From contig NC_134701.1 in the NCBI RefSeq assembly GCF_043290135.1, forward strand, positions 95,436,202 through 95,500,201: a stretch of DNA of 64,000 nucleotides, written 5' to 3'. The stretch comes from Rhipicephalus microplus. Its lineage: Eukaryota; Arthropoda; Arachnida; Ixodida; Ixodidae. The position numbers and the translations under genes are program-made. The notes under the pieces are model-generated. The model had not been told where the DNA came from. It did not search any database and saw only the letters and a list, made by a program, of their open reading frames with translations. Positions 36,760-45,907 of this stretch are shown here, piece by piece (positions within the stretch are counted from its first letter, which is position 1; each line of letters opens with the position of its first letter).

Positions 36760-39335
36760 CACGCAACCTTCTGATCTGGAGTCAGACGCGCTACCGTTGC
36801 GCTGATGTAAACAAGGCAAGGAAAACTATCAGCACAGACCTTCCAACCGAAAGGATGGACAGTCGTCTCGCCCACCTACTAGAGGCCAAACAGTCTCTAT
36901 TGGCCCGGTGGAAGGGCCAGCGCCTTAATCGGAGGTTACGCAAACGTATATCTCAGCTGAACAAGACCATGATGGATCACTGCCGCATCCTTTCAAAACA
37001 GCAGTGGGACGAAATTTGTAATTCGATTGATGGTCAGGTTCGAAATGGCAAAACGTGGAACTTACTCAAACACCTCCTCAATGAAATGAACACCCGCACA
37101 AATCAGCGTCATTCGATCGTGAAGATACTTCATCAGGCTAAACGAACAGTGTCACCGGAAGATGTTGTCAAGAACCTCGTGGAAAAATATCTCCCGCTCC
37201 CCACGGGCCCTGTGACCACTCACCCTGATTACTCTGGCAGCGACAACACTAACTTAGACGCCGAGTTCTCTATTGAAGATGTGCGCCGAGCTCTCCATGA
37301 GCTGAATGGCCGCTCAGCCCCTGGCCCCGATGGCATCACCAACAAGCTCCTACGCAACCTGGACGATTCTTCCGTCACTTACCTCACTGACACTATCAAC
37401 GAGATATGGAAAAAGGGTGAGATACCCGATGCTTGGAAACTAGCTCACATGGTTCTCATACCCAAACCGGGAAAGTGGCCGAGCCTAGATAACCTATGCC
37501 CCATATCTCTCACGTCGTGCGTGGGCAAAGTGGCTGAGCACGTCGTCCTCAACAGGGTTGGTCGATACCTCGAAGATAACGACTACATCCTGCATCACAT
37601 GATTGGCTTCCGACCAGGGTTATCCACTCAAGACGCCATGTTACCCCTAAAGCATCAAATTCTAGATGGCGGAAACACTCGGGACACTCGTGCAATACTC
37701 GGTCTCGATTTAGAAAAGGCCTTCGATACCATAACGCAGTCGTCAATCTTAAAAGCGATCGCAGCCCTCGGCCTAGGTCGTCGATTTTACTACTTTATCC
37801 GCTCTTTTCTCACTCGGCGCAGAGCCGTCCTCCGCGTAGGAGACCTAGTGTCGGAAGAAGTGGAGCTCGGACAGTGGGGCACTCCTCAGGGATCCGTCTT
37901 CTCACCCACGCTCTTCAACCTCGTGATGATCGGGCTTTCCGAACGACTTTCAAAAATAGACGGGCTAAACCACACTATCTATGCGGATGATGTAACCATA
38001 TGGTGCTCCACGGGGTCGGATGGCTTCATTGAGTCCGCCCTGCAAGAGGCTATCGACACCACCGAGTCTTACCTCGACCACACCGGTCTCAGGTGCTCAC
38101 CTGCGAAGTCGGAGCTGTTGATATATTTGCCCAAACGCCGGGGTGCGAAGCCCAAAGGATGGAAACCTCCGGCGGAACGCAATATCACCCTCCACACCAG
38201 AGATGGTCGTACCATACCCAGGGTAGACACCATCAAGGTCCTCGGCATGATCATCGAGTCCCGCGGAACCAACACCCAAACAGTACACAAGCTCAGGACT
38301 AAGACTGAGAATGCCATACGACTCGTACGTAGAGTAGCCAACAGGCACCATGGCCTCAAAGAAGACAACCTGCTGCGTCTCGTACACGCGTTTGTTTTGT
38401 GCCATTTTACGTACGTTGCCGCTATACACAAGTGGCTACGTGCTGAGCGCGATCAACTCAATGCGCTTATTCGCAAGGTGGTCAAACGAGCCCTTGGCCT
38501 CCCTATCACCACTCCAACGTACAAACTCCTCGAGCTTGGCATACATAACACGCTAGAAGAGATCGCCGAAGCTCAGGAACGCGTGCAATTGACCCGACTC
38601 ACCATCACCAAGGCGGGCCGCCATATTCTGCGCGAGCTCGGCTTCTTCTCCTCGAGGGCCAGGGACCCCCCAGAGTTGACTCTAATTCCCCGTGAAATCC
38701 GCGACCTTATCGCGATCGCTCCCATACCACGAAATGTACACCCCGAATACAACAGAGGCAGGCGCCTTGCGTGGGCGACCACCATTCTCAAGCGCATAGA
38801 CATGGAAGCGGACAACGTCTCGTTCGTGGACGCCGCTGCCTATCGCAACAACCAAGCCTTCGCCGCGGTCGCGGTATCATCCGCGCAGCAGACTCTTAAC
38901 TCAGCCACAATCCTCACCCGAAATCCCGAAGTAGCGGAGCAAGTAGCTATAGCTATAGCTATGCTCGACAGCAAACGGGAATTCATCTACAGCGACTCCA
39001 GGCCGGCCATCAAAGTCTTCGAACGCGGAGTCATCTCCGACCAGGCGTTACGTATCCTGCGCAATGTGGACCCGAGTGCCCTGAAGCACCACACTGTCAT
39101 CTGGTTCCCCGCCAATCTCGGTCAGGTGCCGGGTGCCCTATCCAACCTCAACGAGATCGCCCATGATGCAGCGCGCGCACTTACCGACCGCACTACCACA
39201 GGGCTACCTCATCTTGCTGTGTTGGATACCAATCGGGATGCACCAATTACGTACAATGAAATTACAAAGCACTTTTACTTGGAACGCCGCATTTTTCCAC
39301 CCCCACATCCGAACCTAACCGACCGCAGGCATTAA
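36760..39335 (+). CDS. ORF2 (RT and RNase H) of the young I-like LINE
   Basis: About 858 LINE-derived residues without a stop; upstream the frame continues by chance into antisense sequence from 36381, so there is no genuine start. RT: RALHELNGRSAPGPDGI, VLIPKPGK, PISLTSCVGKVAEHV, ILGLDLEKAFDTI (Asp of motif A), GTPQGSVFSPTLFN, TIYADDVTIWC (catalytic Asp pair at about 37983-37988), KCSPAKSE-like RCSPAKSELL. RNase H: FVDAAAYRNN (Asp), EQVAIAIAM (Glu), IYSDSRPAIKVF (Asp), NEIAHDAAR. In the sister copy the motif is WFPDHLG; here it is WFPANLG, so the catalytic-region His is lost to Asn. RT may be functional, RNase H possibly impaired; the missing 5' half rules out autonomy. Confidence 0.92.
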
Positions 39336-39625
39336 CCCTACGCCTATTACAGACACACACGTACTCAAACCTTGCCACGCTTCACGTTTATTATCCCGAT
39401 GCATACCCCAGCGACACATGCCCATCATGTGGACACACAGCGACACTCGAACACATGCTCTGGGAGTGTAGAACAACTCCTCCCGACTCTACCTCAAGCA
39501 AGTGGGAGAGGTCCCTCAGGAGCTCACTTCTCGCCGACCAGCGATGGGCCGTCCAGCAGGCCCACGAAGCGGCCGCCAGGTACTCCCTGTCGGTCCCTAC
39601 GTGGGAGACGCCCGCTACGCGCTAA
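39336..39625 (+). pseudogene. C-terminal CCHC region of the young I-like LINE, out of frame
   Basis: In a shifted frame after the stop at 39333-39335 the sequence reads CPSCGHTATLEHMLWEC, then LADQRWAVQQAHEAAARY and SVPTWETPA. The outer LINE has the matching CPYCGEIASLEHMLWQC and LADQLWAVHQARAAAEK. A small frameshift near 39300-39335 therefore separates the C-terminal zinc-binding motif from the RT/RNase H frame. Confidence 0.82.
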
Positions 39626-40149
39626 GCGCGTCCTGCAGGACCAAAATAAAGTTTTTTCATTTCATTCCTGGTACACTAAGATGCACTGTGGGTCGAATAA
39701 GACACCAAGGTGGTATGGATGCTTTAGATGCATGAGTGAAGCCCGAGGGAAGTTTATCGTTGTATTTCACGATAATTTTGGCGAACGATGATTGGCGCCT
39801 CTCTGAAGGCAACAGTGCAAGGTGATGGCCGGGGGCACGTGCGAAGTGTCGGATGTGCGTTCTCAGGACTTCTACAACAATGTGAGTTTGTATCGGATAG
39901 TCACCAGCAATTGCAATTGTTGCTTCTGTTGACGTACATCTGGGCAGACCGAGGCACACTCTCAGCGCTTGGGCTTGTACTGCCTGTAAAACACGAACAT
40001 CGGTCTTGCAGGTATTGCTAAGCACGGGCAAGCTATATCTGAGGAAACCGAGAAACAGGGCCCTGTAGAGCTCCATCATTGCGTCTACTGACATCCCCCA
40101 CGTCGTTCCTGCCAGGAACTTGAACAGTTGAGAAATAGCGGTCAGGCGC

Positions 40150-40334
40150 TTCGGGAAAGTTATCAAGAAGGTCCTGGACCTACCCATACATACCAGCACC
40201 GAGCGTCTACTTGGGCTTGGCATTCACAACATGCTCGAAGAAATAGCAGAAGCCCAAGAAAGAGCAAAGTTTGCAAAGTTACCTACAACAAGGTCGGGGA
40301 GAAGGATCCTGCAGGAGCTGGGCCAACACCCTAT
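40150..40334 (+). pseudogene. Outer I-like LINE ORF2 fragment (RT thumb to linker)
   Basis: Reads VIKKVLDLPIHTSTERLLGLGIHNMLEEIAEAQERAK in pieces, matching KVVKRALGLPITTPTYKLL...GIHNTLEEIAEAQER of the young copy, and ends at LGQHP. It is continued after the TIR element at 41921 by MAIRRDYNDVPDNI. Confidence 0.85.
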
Positions 40335-41920
40335 AGGCTGGTGCACACCGGTGACTAGCAGCGGTCGCGCGACCATTTGCGACTGGTCGCAAACAGTCGC
40401 GAGCGGTCGCAAACGGTCGCAAAGTGACTGCTTTGGCTAGTCGCTTCCTGACCGATTTTTCAGTCGCGCGACTGCAGTCGTAAAGCTGCTGGAACTAATC
40501 AGCGATGCTAATTTTTGTTCTTTTGTTTTTCATTGCGCTGGCTTCCTGCCGCCAGATACAAACGAGTGCGTTCCTTGGGGTCTGTGGCACCATGGCCACC
40601 ACGGAATACTTGGCTTGGAGATTGTGGGGCACAGCAGCTTGAGCAAAGTGTCAAATTTACGTGGCGGTATTCGCAAGAAGGTAAACACCGTCAAAGTAAA
40701 AAGAAAATAAATTGTGCACTATCTTTTCCACGTATTCATAACCATTTATGTGTCTTGAACTTGATTTGTCACCACCTTCAATGCAGCCCACTTGGAACGC
40801 GTTTGTGATGGATGCCTTGGCAACGACTTAAGAGCAAACCTCATAAGCGCGAAAAGGCACGCGAAAGCAACGAGCGATGCTATGAGCGACGAAACAGGGC
40901 GTTCGCGCGACGTGTCGCTTGCTCGTTTTCACGCGATCGCTTGGTTCTCCAGATTTGGAAACCATCGCTCATCGCTCGGAAGTGCTGGGCTCAAGCAGCC
41001 AATAGCGAAAAACCGGAAAAGACAAAGACTATGTAGGTGCACGTCACCCTGCCCGAGTCACGTATGCGCAACAAAAAATAACGCAATGTTCACGCATGTG
41101 CATATAAAAAAAGTGCTGCAAGGCATTCATAAACACTTTCCGTCCCATTATGTAACAATAATCTTATTTTTAAATTGCATACCGCTCACTACGAGGTTTT
41201 CTTGGTGCGAGTAGACGGCCTCATTCTAGCAACAGTGGAGTTCGCTCACCGAAGCCGTCGCGTGAATGAGGTTTGCCTGCGCTAGCGACTGATCGCGCGA
41301 AGACGATCTACGTCGCATCGCTCGTCGCGGTCGCGTGCATTTTCGCGGTTATGAGGTTTGGCCCTTGACACCACGTACGAGACGCGTTTGTGCTGTATTG
41401 TAGGCTGTGGCAAGTCAATTTATATTCAAAGACCGTTTCTGAATACGTACGACTCTCAGAAATACTCCTCGTCGTCTCAGCGCAGCTCGGGAGGCAGGCG
41501 GCTTGCATGGCCGGCCAACTCCCGCGATCGAAAAGACGGTCACACCCACTACCGGCTTTTTTTCTTTGTAGGTATCTCTGATGCTAGCGCTGACACCATG
41601 ACACAGCGCATCAGCACCATGACAATGGCTTGTTCTTCACTTGAATCGAACTTGACCCTTTTGGGAACGCTGTGCGAGAACGGACGAAAACAATAAATGT
41701 GACGCGCCCTGTTTGCTCCGCTCACTCAGCTGGCGGTGATCAGCTGATCAGCACTGGTCTCTAGAGGTCTCGCTGATAACGAGATCCGGACGTGACTCTC
41801 CGCTTTTGCGACTTCCGGTCACTCGCATGCAGCCGCTGCCGGTGTGAACATCAGTCGCTTTTTGGTCGCCAGTCGCAAATGGTCGCGCGACCGCTGCTAG
41901 TCGCCGGTGTGCACCAGCCT
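40335..41920. mobile_element. 1.6-kb TIR DNA element with 3-bp TAT duplication
   Basis: Inverted ends of about 50 bp: AGGCTGGTGCACACCGG(T/C)GACTAGCAGCGGTCGCGCGACC with one mismatch. Flanking TAT occurs at 40332-40334 and 41921-41923; removing the element restores the LINE frame CACCCTATGGCAATT. The subterminal regions are rich in GTCGCGCGAC and GGTCGCAAAC palindromes. No transposase was recognised in the open frames at 40515-41214, so it is non-autonomous. GGC..GTGCACA ends and a 3-bp duplication suggest a PIF/Harbinger relative, unconfirmed. Confidence 0.85.
40835..41360. mobile_element. Nested inverted-repeat element inside the 1.6-kb TIR element
   Basis: Left end CAAACCTCATAAGCGCGAAA (40835 onward) and right end reverse complement CCAAACCTCATAACCGCGAAA (41360 backwards) form arms of 60 bp or more with moderate divergence, continuing into GCACGCG...ACGAGCGATGC on both sides. 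About 526 bp, no coding sequence. No target duplication was found, so it could also be an internal palindrome of the outer element. Confidence 0.6.
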
Positions 41921-42569
41921 TATGGCAATTAGACGCGATTACAATGATGTCCCCGACAACATCAGGGAGAATATCACGGTATCTCCTATACCACGAAACA
42001 TGCATCCAGAACACAACATCGGAAAAAGAGTAGCGAGGGCCAGGTCTATACTTCGTCAAGTCCAAAACAAGGAACGAAGGGTCGTATTTGTTGACGTGAC
42101 TTGCTAAGCTAATGGGAAAGCTTTTGTGGCAGTGGTGGTCGATGGGGCTGGCCGTGTCGTCTACTCGGCGACGGTCTGGATGAAAGACCCAATCATTGCG
42201 GAACAGGTGGCCATCGCATTAGCACTGAAGATAGATAACATTGAAGTCGTCTACAGTGATTCCATGGCAGCACTATGGGCCTTCGCAAAGGGGACGGTCT
42301 CAGAACAAACGCTGAGAATACTACATAGCAAGAACATAACGCATCATCCTCTGAGTTGGTTCCCAGATCACCTTGGACAAATAAACGACTCCCCTCTCAA
42401 TCTCAATGAAGCAGCACACGAGGCGGCGCGAGACCTCTCCAACCGTGCCTTCCCGGGGATGGGTTCTACCGGTGAAGGGTATAACCGGGAAATTCTTACA
42501 ACATATAACGAGCTTACTAAACATTTCTACCTGTCTAGAAGGATTTTCTCTCCACCTCAGAAAATCTAA
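41921..42569 (+). pseudogene. Outer I-like LINE ORF2: RNase H
   Basis: Reads IRENITVSPIPRNMHPEHN, VVFVDVTC then a stop at 42105-42107, AFVAVVVDGAGRVVY (start of RNase H), IIAEQVAIALAL (Glu), VVYSDSMAALWAF (Asp), LSWFPDHLGQ (His retained), NLNEAAHEAARDLS. It ends RRIFSPPQKI at the stop at 42567-42569. One internal stop; otherwise well preserved. It serves as the reference showing that the young copy lost the His. Confidence 0.87.
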
Positions 42570-42915
42570 CTCGGCCCCAAGCACTTACATTGAAGTTTTT
42601 GCAAACGCGGATGTACCCTACTTTGAAAATGTTACACATCATGTACCCTGACCTATACCCAAGTAATCTTTGCCCATATTGTGGTGAAATAGCTTCATTA
42701 GAACATATGCTCTGGCAGTGTACCAAATTCGCTTATTTATCGAACATCACCTCTGCCAGATGGGGGGTGGCAATCCACAGCTCGTCCTTGGCAGATCAGC
42801 TCTGGGCTGTCCACCAAGCCCGCGCGGCGGCTGAGAAGCTCGGTATCTCAGTCTCCACGTGGGAGCTGCCCGCAACACAGTGATCTGTGTTTTCGAGGAC
42901 CAAATAAAAGTTTAT
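42570..42915 (+). pseudogene. Outer I-like LINE: C-terminal CCHC motif and 3' end
   Basis: In another frame: MYPDLYPSNLCPYCGE and LEHMLWQC (CX2C...HX4C), then the LADQLWAVHQ block and VSTWELPATQ, ending at 42883. The 3' untranslated end GAGGACCAAATAAAAGTTT follows; its AATAAA can act as a polyadenylation signal. The 3' terminus was then duplicated around a SINE insertion. Confidence 0.85.
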
Positions 42916-43066
42916 TTGATTGATATGTGGAGTTTAACATCCAAAACCACCATATGGTTATGAGAGACGCCGTAGTGAAGGGCTCCGGAAATTTCGACCA
43001 CCTGGGGTTCCTTAACGTGCACCCAAATCTGAGCACACGGGCCTACAACATTTCCGCCTCCATCTG
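42916..43066 (-). mobile_element. 5'-truncated Ruka-like SINE at the LINE 3' end
   Basis: Minus-strand copy from the tail (TTGATTGATATGTGG) to CCGCCTCCATCTG, lacking the tRNA-like head. A perfect 14-bp duplication AAATAAAAGTTTAT at 42902-42915 and 43067-43080 proves an insertion already truncated at its 5' end. The target is the A-rich 3' end of the I-like LINE. Confidence 0.93.
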
Positions 43067-43365
43067 AAATAAAAGTTTATCCAATCCAAACTAATCGCAG
43101 GCGCGCGCGGCGTTGCTTTGACGCATGCGCGTTTCAGCGCATCCAGCGTCCCTTCATCTCGAAAATAGGCGGACGCAGTGCTGTCTGGGTAACGCATTGG
43201 TGCCAAATTCAGCATGTCGCATTTCGCGTGGTTGCCGGGGGGCCGCGACCAAGGACGTCGGTCGCGCTTGGCGTCAGACTATAGAACGCTCGTATTTCGC
43301 TAACGTAGCGTCGCTGTGGTCAGTGTGCACGCGCGTCAACGTTACGTAAAAGTGTATTGGGCCCT

Positions 43366-43760
43366 TGATGATGCACTCGAGGCCATTTCGCTAGCTCCAC
43401 ATATACCAAATTTGGTGTTATGTGACGTCAATGGATGACGAAGCTATATGACTGGTGCAAACATGATAATCATGAGACACGTATCATTTAGGAACTTGAC
43501 AGCATACCACGCTCATATCGTGCTAGTGGTCGTTTCACTAGCTCCACTTATACTAAATTTGGCATCACGTGACGTGAATGCATGACGAAGGTAAACGTCA
43601 CATCCAAAAATGATGATCATGACACAGAAGTCATGTACAGCATAATTTACTCCCACTGCTTAACTTTGTAGTGATTTGAAAGTGGCGCGTCAACCTTCCT
43701 CAGTCGTGCTTCACATATCAACGATTCCTATTGTACGTGGGATCTGCCATTTTTTTCTTT
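43366..43760 (+). repeat. Composite satellite element copy C, right part with terminal module
   Basis: Satellite sequence resumes exactly in phase after the nest (TGATGCACTCGAGGCCATTTCGCTAGCTC), with two anchor positions near 43410 and 43556. It ends in the terminal module at about 43641-43760 (GTGATTTGAAAGTGGCGCGTC ... ACGTGGGATCTGCCATTTTT). Confidence 0.75.
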
Positions 43761-44396
43761 TTCTTTATTAGTATCAATCAAGAGGAAATGGGTAGCTGTC
43801 GCCAACTAATGGTGATATAAACTCCTTCGTTTATTTTCTATGTCAATAAAAAAATCCCCTAGCTTCGCTTAGCTTCTCTGTGAATTCCTAATGGTGCCGC
43901 AAGTAAACGAATGTATACATGTACACTTAATTATGATCATTCCAAACTATATTAGAATTCCTACTGGGAGTACTACTGAAAACTTCCCATTATGTGTCCC
44001 TACGTACACTTTTTGATGCTGTTATAGCGATAAATATGATTAATTAGGCCTGACTGCTTTGCAATGGAAGGACCTTAAAAAGAAAGAATTTTGCAGAGTG
44101 GGTGTTTTAATATTAAATAATAATAATATAAATAAATAACGTGATGTTAAATAACAATAATAATAACATTTCAGAACACCCACTCATCGCGCGATTCATT
44201 TGTTTTAACGCCTCACGTGGTTCTACGCTTTGGAACGCAATATTACATCCCTCAAGGAGACTCCTCCGGCTATATGTTATTCACCTAGTGTTTCTTCTTT
44301 TTTTGACTGCTTCGAGTATTTGCGTGGTTCTGTGGCAGAACACTTGTTTAACGCTCTGATGGCCTCGGCTCGATTCTGACTTGGGCGGAAGCTTTT
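43761..44396. other. Noncoding, AT-rich
   Basis: Contains an (AAT)n-like stretch at about 44110-44170. No gene recognised. Confidence 0.5.
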
Positions 44397-44990
44397 AGGA
44401 GCGAAGCTACTCTTTGTCTAACTTTGGCCCACACCATGCGTAATCGGTGGTATCTCCGGAACAGTATAATAAATGGCGCTGTCTCATAGAGGTACATACA
44501 AACTGCAGTTCAGTAACGATATTCTAGATGGTGCACCAGCTAATCTCCGATTGGCTGCTGCACGAGCTGTGCTTGGGTTTGCGCGGAGCGAGTGTCTCTA
44601 TCTGTCTCCTGTATCTTCGCCGTAAGCGTCGAATCGTTGGTGGGGCACGGACCCTCCTGGATCGTCACCACACATGTCGAATCGTTGGTGGGGCATGAAC
44701 GCAGCGGAGAGGTGGGCGTGGAGGGTCGCGGCGGCTCGTTCTCATCGCCAGGAAGACAAACATACAAGTGGACAGACAGATGGACGCACGGATGGACACA
44801 CGCATGGGCGTACGCACAGACGGACGCAAGCACGGGCGGAAAGATGGAGGGACGCATGCACTAACGGACGCACGCATGAACGGACGGGCGGACGGACGCT
44901 TCGGCCCACTCGTCATCATTTTCCCCGTGAATATGCTGTGATTTTGTTTTGTTTTTTAATTTTAAGCGCGGAGCATTTCTTGGTCACACG
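44397..44990 (+). repeat. GCGAAGC-core element with GGAC-rich minisatellite
   Basis: Begins near TTTTAGGAGCGAAGCTACTC (GCGAAGC at 44401-44407). It contains a direct repeat of GTCGAATCGTTGGTGGGGCA (near 44627 and 44677) and an irregular array of GGACGGACGCA/GGACGCAC units (about 44755-44900), followed by CTTCGGCCCACTCGTCATCA and GTGAATATGCTGTG. The 57.9-58.1 kb region has the same order: GCGAAGCT, simple repeats, ACGGACGGACGGAC, TTTGCCCACTCCGTAGATATGCTGTG. This is a second family pairing a GCGAAGC core with a tetranucleotide-type repeat. Confidence 0.6.
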
Positions 44991-45779
44991 GTGTCGCATA
45001 TCGGCGGTGGCGCCGTCTCCACCCGACTGGGCATGCTCGTATCTCGCGTCTTGTGCCGGCCCAGGAAGACACCCGAAAAACTGTTGCTTCTCTCCCTCCC
45101 CCTTTCCCGCCTCGCAAGGCCACCGCAGGCAGCGTATGCAAGTAAAAAATTGGCCCCATATCTGCATGTAATCTGCAAATGTCGTCGAAAGACGATAGTC
45201 TTGCGTGTGAAGAGACTGAACAAGACATTTATTTGATGTTCTGCGCAAGAAAATTGGTGAATGATCTTCCGGAGGCGCTGCGTTAGAGTGCCTCGAGCGT
45301 GCAGCGGAGGCAAACGAGCGCATCAAGTCACGTCACACGTGAGACATGAGAGCCATCTGGCAGTTCTTTTCAGAAAACAAAGCACGTGTCCCTGAGATGG
45401 GCGGGCGCACCCGTCTCAGATGTGATAAGGTGTAGAACGCAAGGTGACGGGTAGGTGCCACCACCATCTCGTCTTAGCAAAGCGTTGGAAACACTCTCCG
45501 TTCCGTGCAAGTGTTGCGTGGTCAGCGCAGTGTGATAAGGGCTACCGTCCTTAAAATTACTTATGTATGCCTTTTCCAGTAAAAGACGAACATGCAAAAT
45601 TTATGTGTTGTTATGGTGCCTCATATATGCGCAATAATTGCTTTTTATTGACAATCGCACACGTATGAACGCTGATTCTTGAGCAACATTGGTGGGCGCT
45701 GCGGATGGGGTTGGCCGTTAGGGGTGTCGGCTGGTGCTGTTTAGAGTACCCGGTTCGAGGTAGCGGTGGACACTGTATA
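44991..45779. other. Noncoding, overlapping open frames without family resemblance
   Basis: The frames overlap each other on both strands (for example 44916-45326 minus and 44949-45236 plus), which argues against coding. AAGCGCGGAGCATTTCTTGG at 44965-44984 resembles a decayed GCGAAGC core. Confidence 0.4.
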
Positions 45780-45907
45780 CGAGTCCTCCAGCTGTCGGCG
45801 AGCACCGACTAGTGCAGACGCGCTTCGCGTCAGCTCCTGACTCTGGTTTGCTAGTGCTAAGGACGTCTCTGCGCGTTCTACGTCAGGGGCGTCCGTCAAT
45901 AGGAGTC
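45780..45907 (+). promoter_or_regulatory. 5' leader of the Tx1/L1-like LINE
   Basis: Contains CACCGACTAGTGCAGACGCG and CAGCTCCTGACTC, shared with the leader of the I-like LINE at 28.7 kb although the two LINEs are of different clades. Probably part of an internal promoter, by analogy with other LINEs. Confidence 0.4.

Larger units (their letters stand above)
36760..39666 (+). mobile_element. Young I-like LINE copy, 5'-truncated, perfect target duplication
   Basis: Flanked by a perfect 13-bp duplication CCTGGTACACTAA at 36747-36759 and 39667-39679. It carries RT, RNase H and the 3' region to AATAAAGTTTTTTCATTTCATT. It belongs to the same family as the outer LINE and inserted into the antisense RNase H LINE. 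The intact frame and perfect duplication make it the most recent large insertion in the nest. Confidence 0.93.
35792..40146 (-). pseudogene. C-terminal RT thumb and RNase H frame of the antisense LINE
   Basis: The frame 40146-39667 (LTAISQLFKFLAG...ALRVCLGLP...) and the frame 36759-35792 share LSVPG at the insertion point and continue each other. RNase H residues: VYTDGS (Asp), AAELAALRAAL (Glu), FSDSRAAL (Asp), LPSHCGIIGNEHADTAAR (His, Asp). The tryptophan usual before LPSHC is a TGA at about 36343-36345, the one stop in the frame. A C-terminal CDACHYEETLHHILCDC zinc-binding motif follows (about 36010-35960). RNase H removes the RNA template. Only one point change and one insertion disable this otherwise well-kept frame. 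Confidence 0.85.
35596..40149 (-). mobile_element. RNase H-bearing I/R1-like LINE, 5'-truncated, antisense inside the outer LINE
   Basis: It covers the RT thumb, RNase H and C-terminus, ending in a 3' region rich in CTTTCC (plus strand GGAAAATAGAGGGAAAAG). It is split at 36760-39666 by a younger LINE. The host LINE is interrupted between LLGKE and VIKKVLDLP, and similar CTCGGGAAGG / TTCGGGAAAG sequences at the two ends may be its target duplication. Confidence 0.85.
28691..43092 (+). mobile_element. I-like LINE (outer copy), broken by six later insertions
   Basis: The LINE sequence itself totals about 5.5 kb in the pieces 28691-32390, 34565-34740, 34869-35595, 40150-40334 and 41921-42915 plus the tail at 43067-43092. 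Order: 5' leader, ORF1 with zinc knuckles and coiled coil, APE endonuclease, RT, RNase H, C-terminal CCHC motif, and a 3' end with GGACCAAATAAAAGTTT. Frames on each side of every insertion match consecutive parts of the intact copy at 36760-39666, which proves the pieces belong together. Near 28672-28690 and 43093-43107 there is host similarity compatible with a target duplication. Confidence 0.88.
28538..43365. mobile_element. GC-rich TIR element (second copy), split by a LINE nest
   Basis: The left arm (28538-28690) begins AGGCGCCAATACACTTCAAC; the right arm (43093-43365) ends TTGGGCCCT. The two arms together correspond end to end with the 380-bp element at 15897-16276 read in reverse. Flanking 3-bp duplications are TCA (28535-28537) and TGA (43366-43368), one mismatch. 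The split point lies around TATACTC(T/G)CAGGC(A/G)CGCG. Confidence 0.75.

Noticed and set aside
40515..41214. Frames of 97 and 140 codons as a transposase for the 1.6-kb TIR element
   Set aside because: No DDE/DDD-like motifs or family resemblance; most of the second frame falls in an inverted repeat.
44540..45326. Several overlapping frames of 84-165 codons on both strands
   Set aside because: They lie over a GGAC-rich minisatellite and overlap one another; GC-rich repeat lacks stops by composition.
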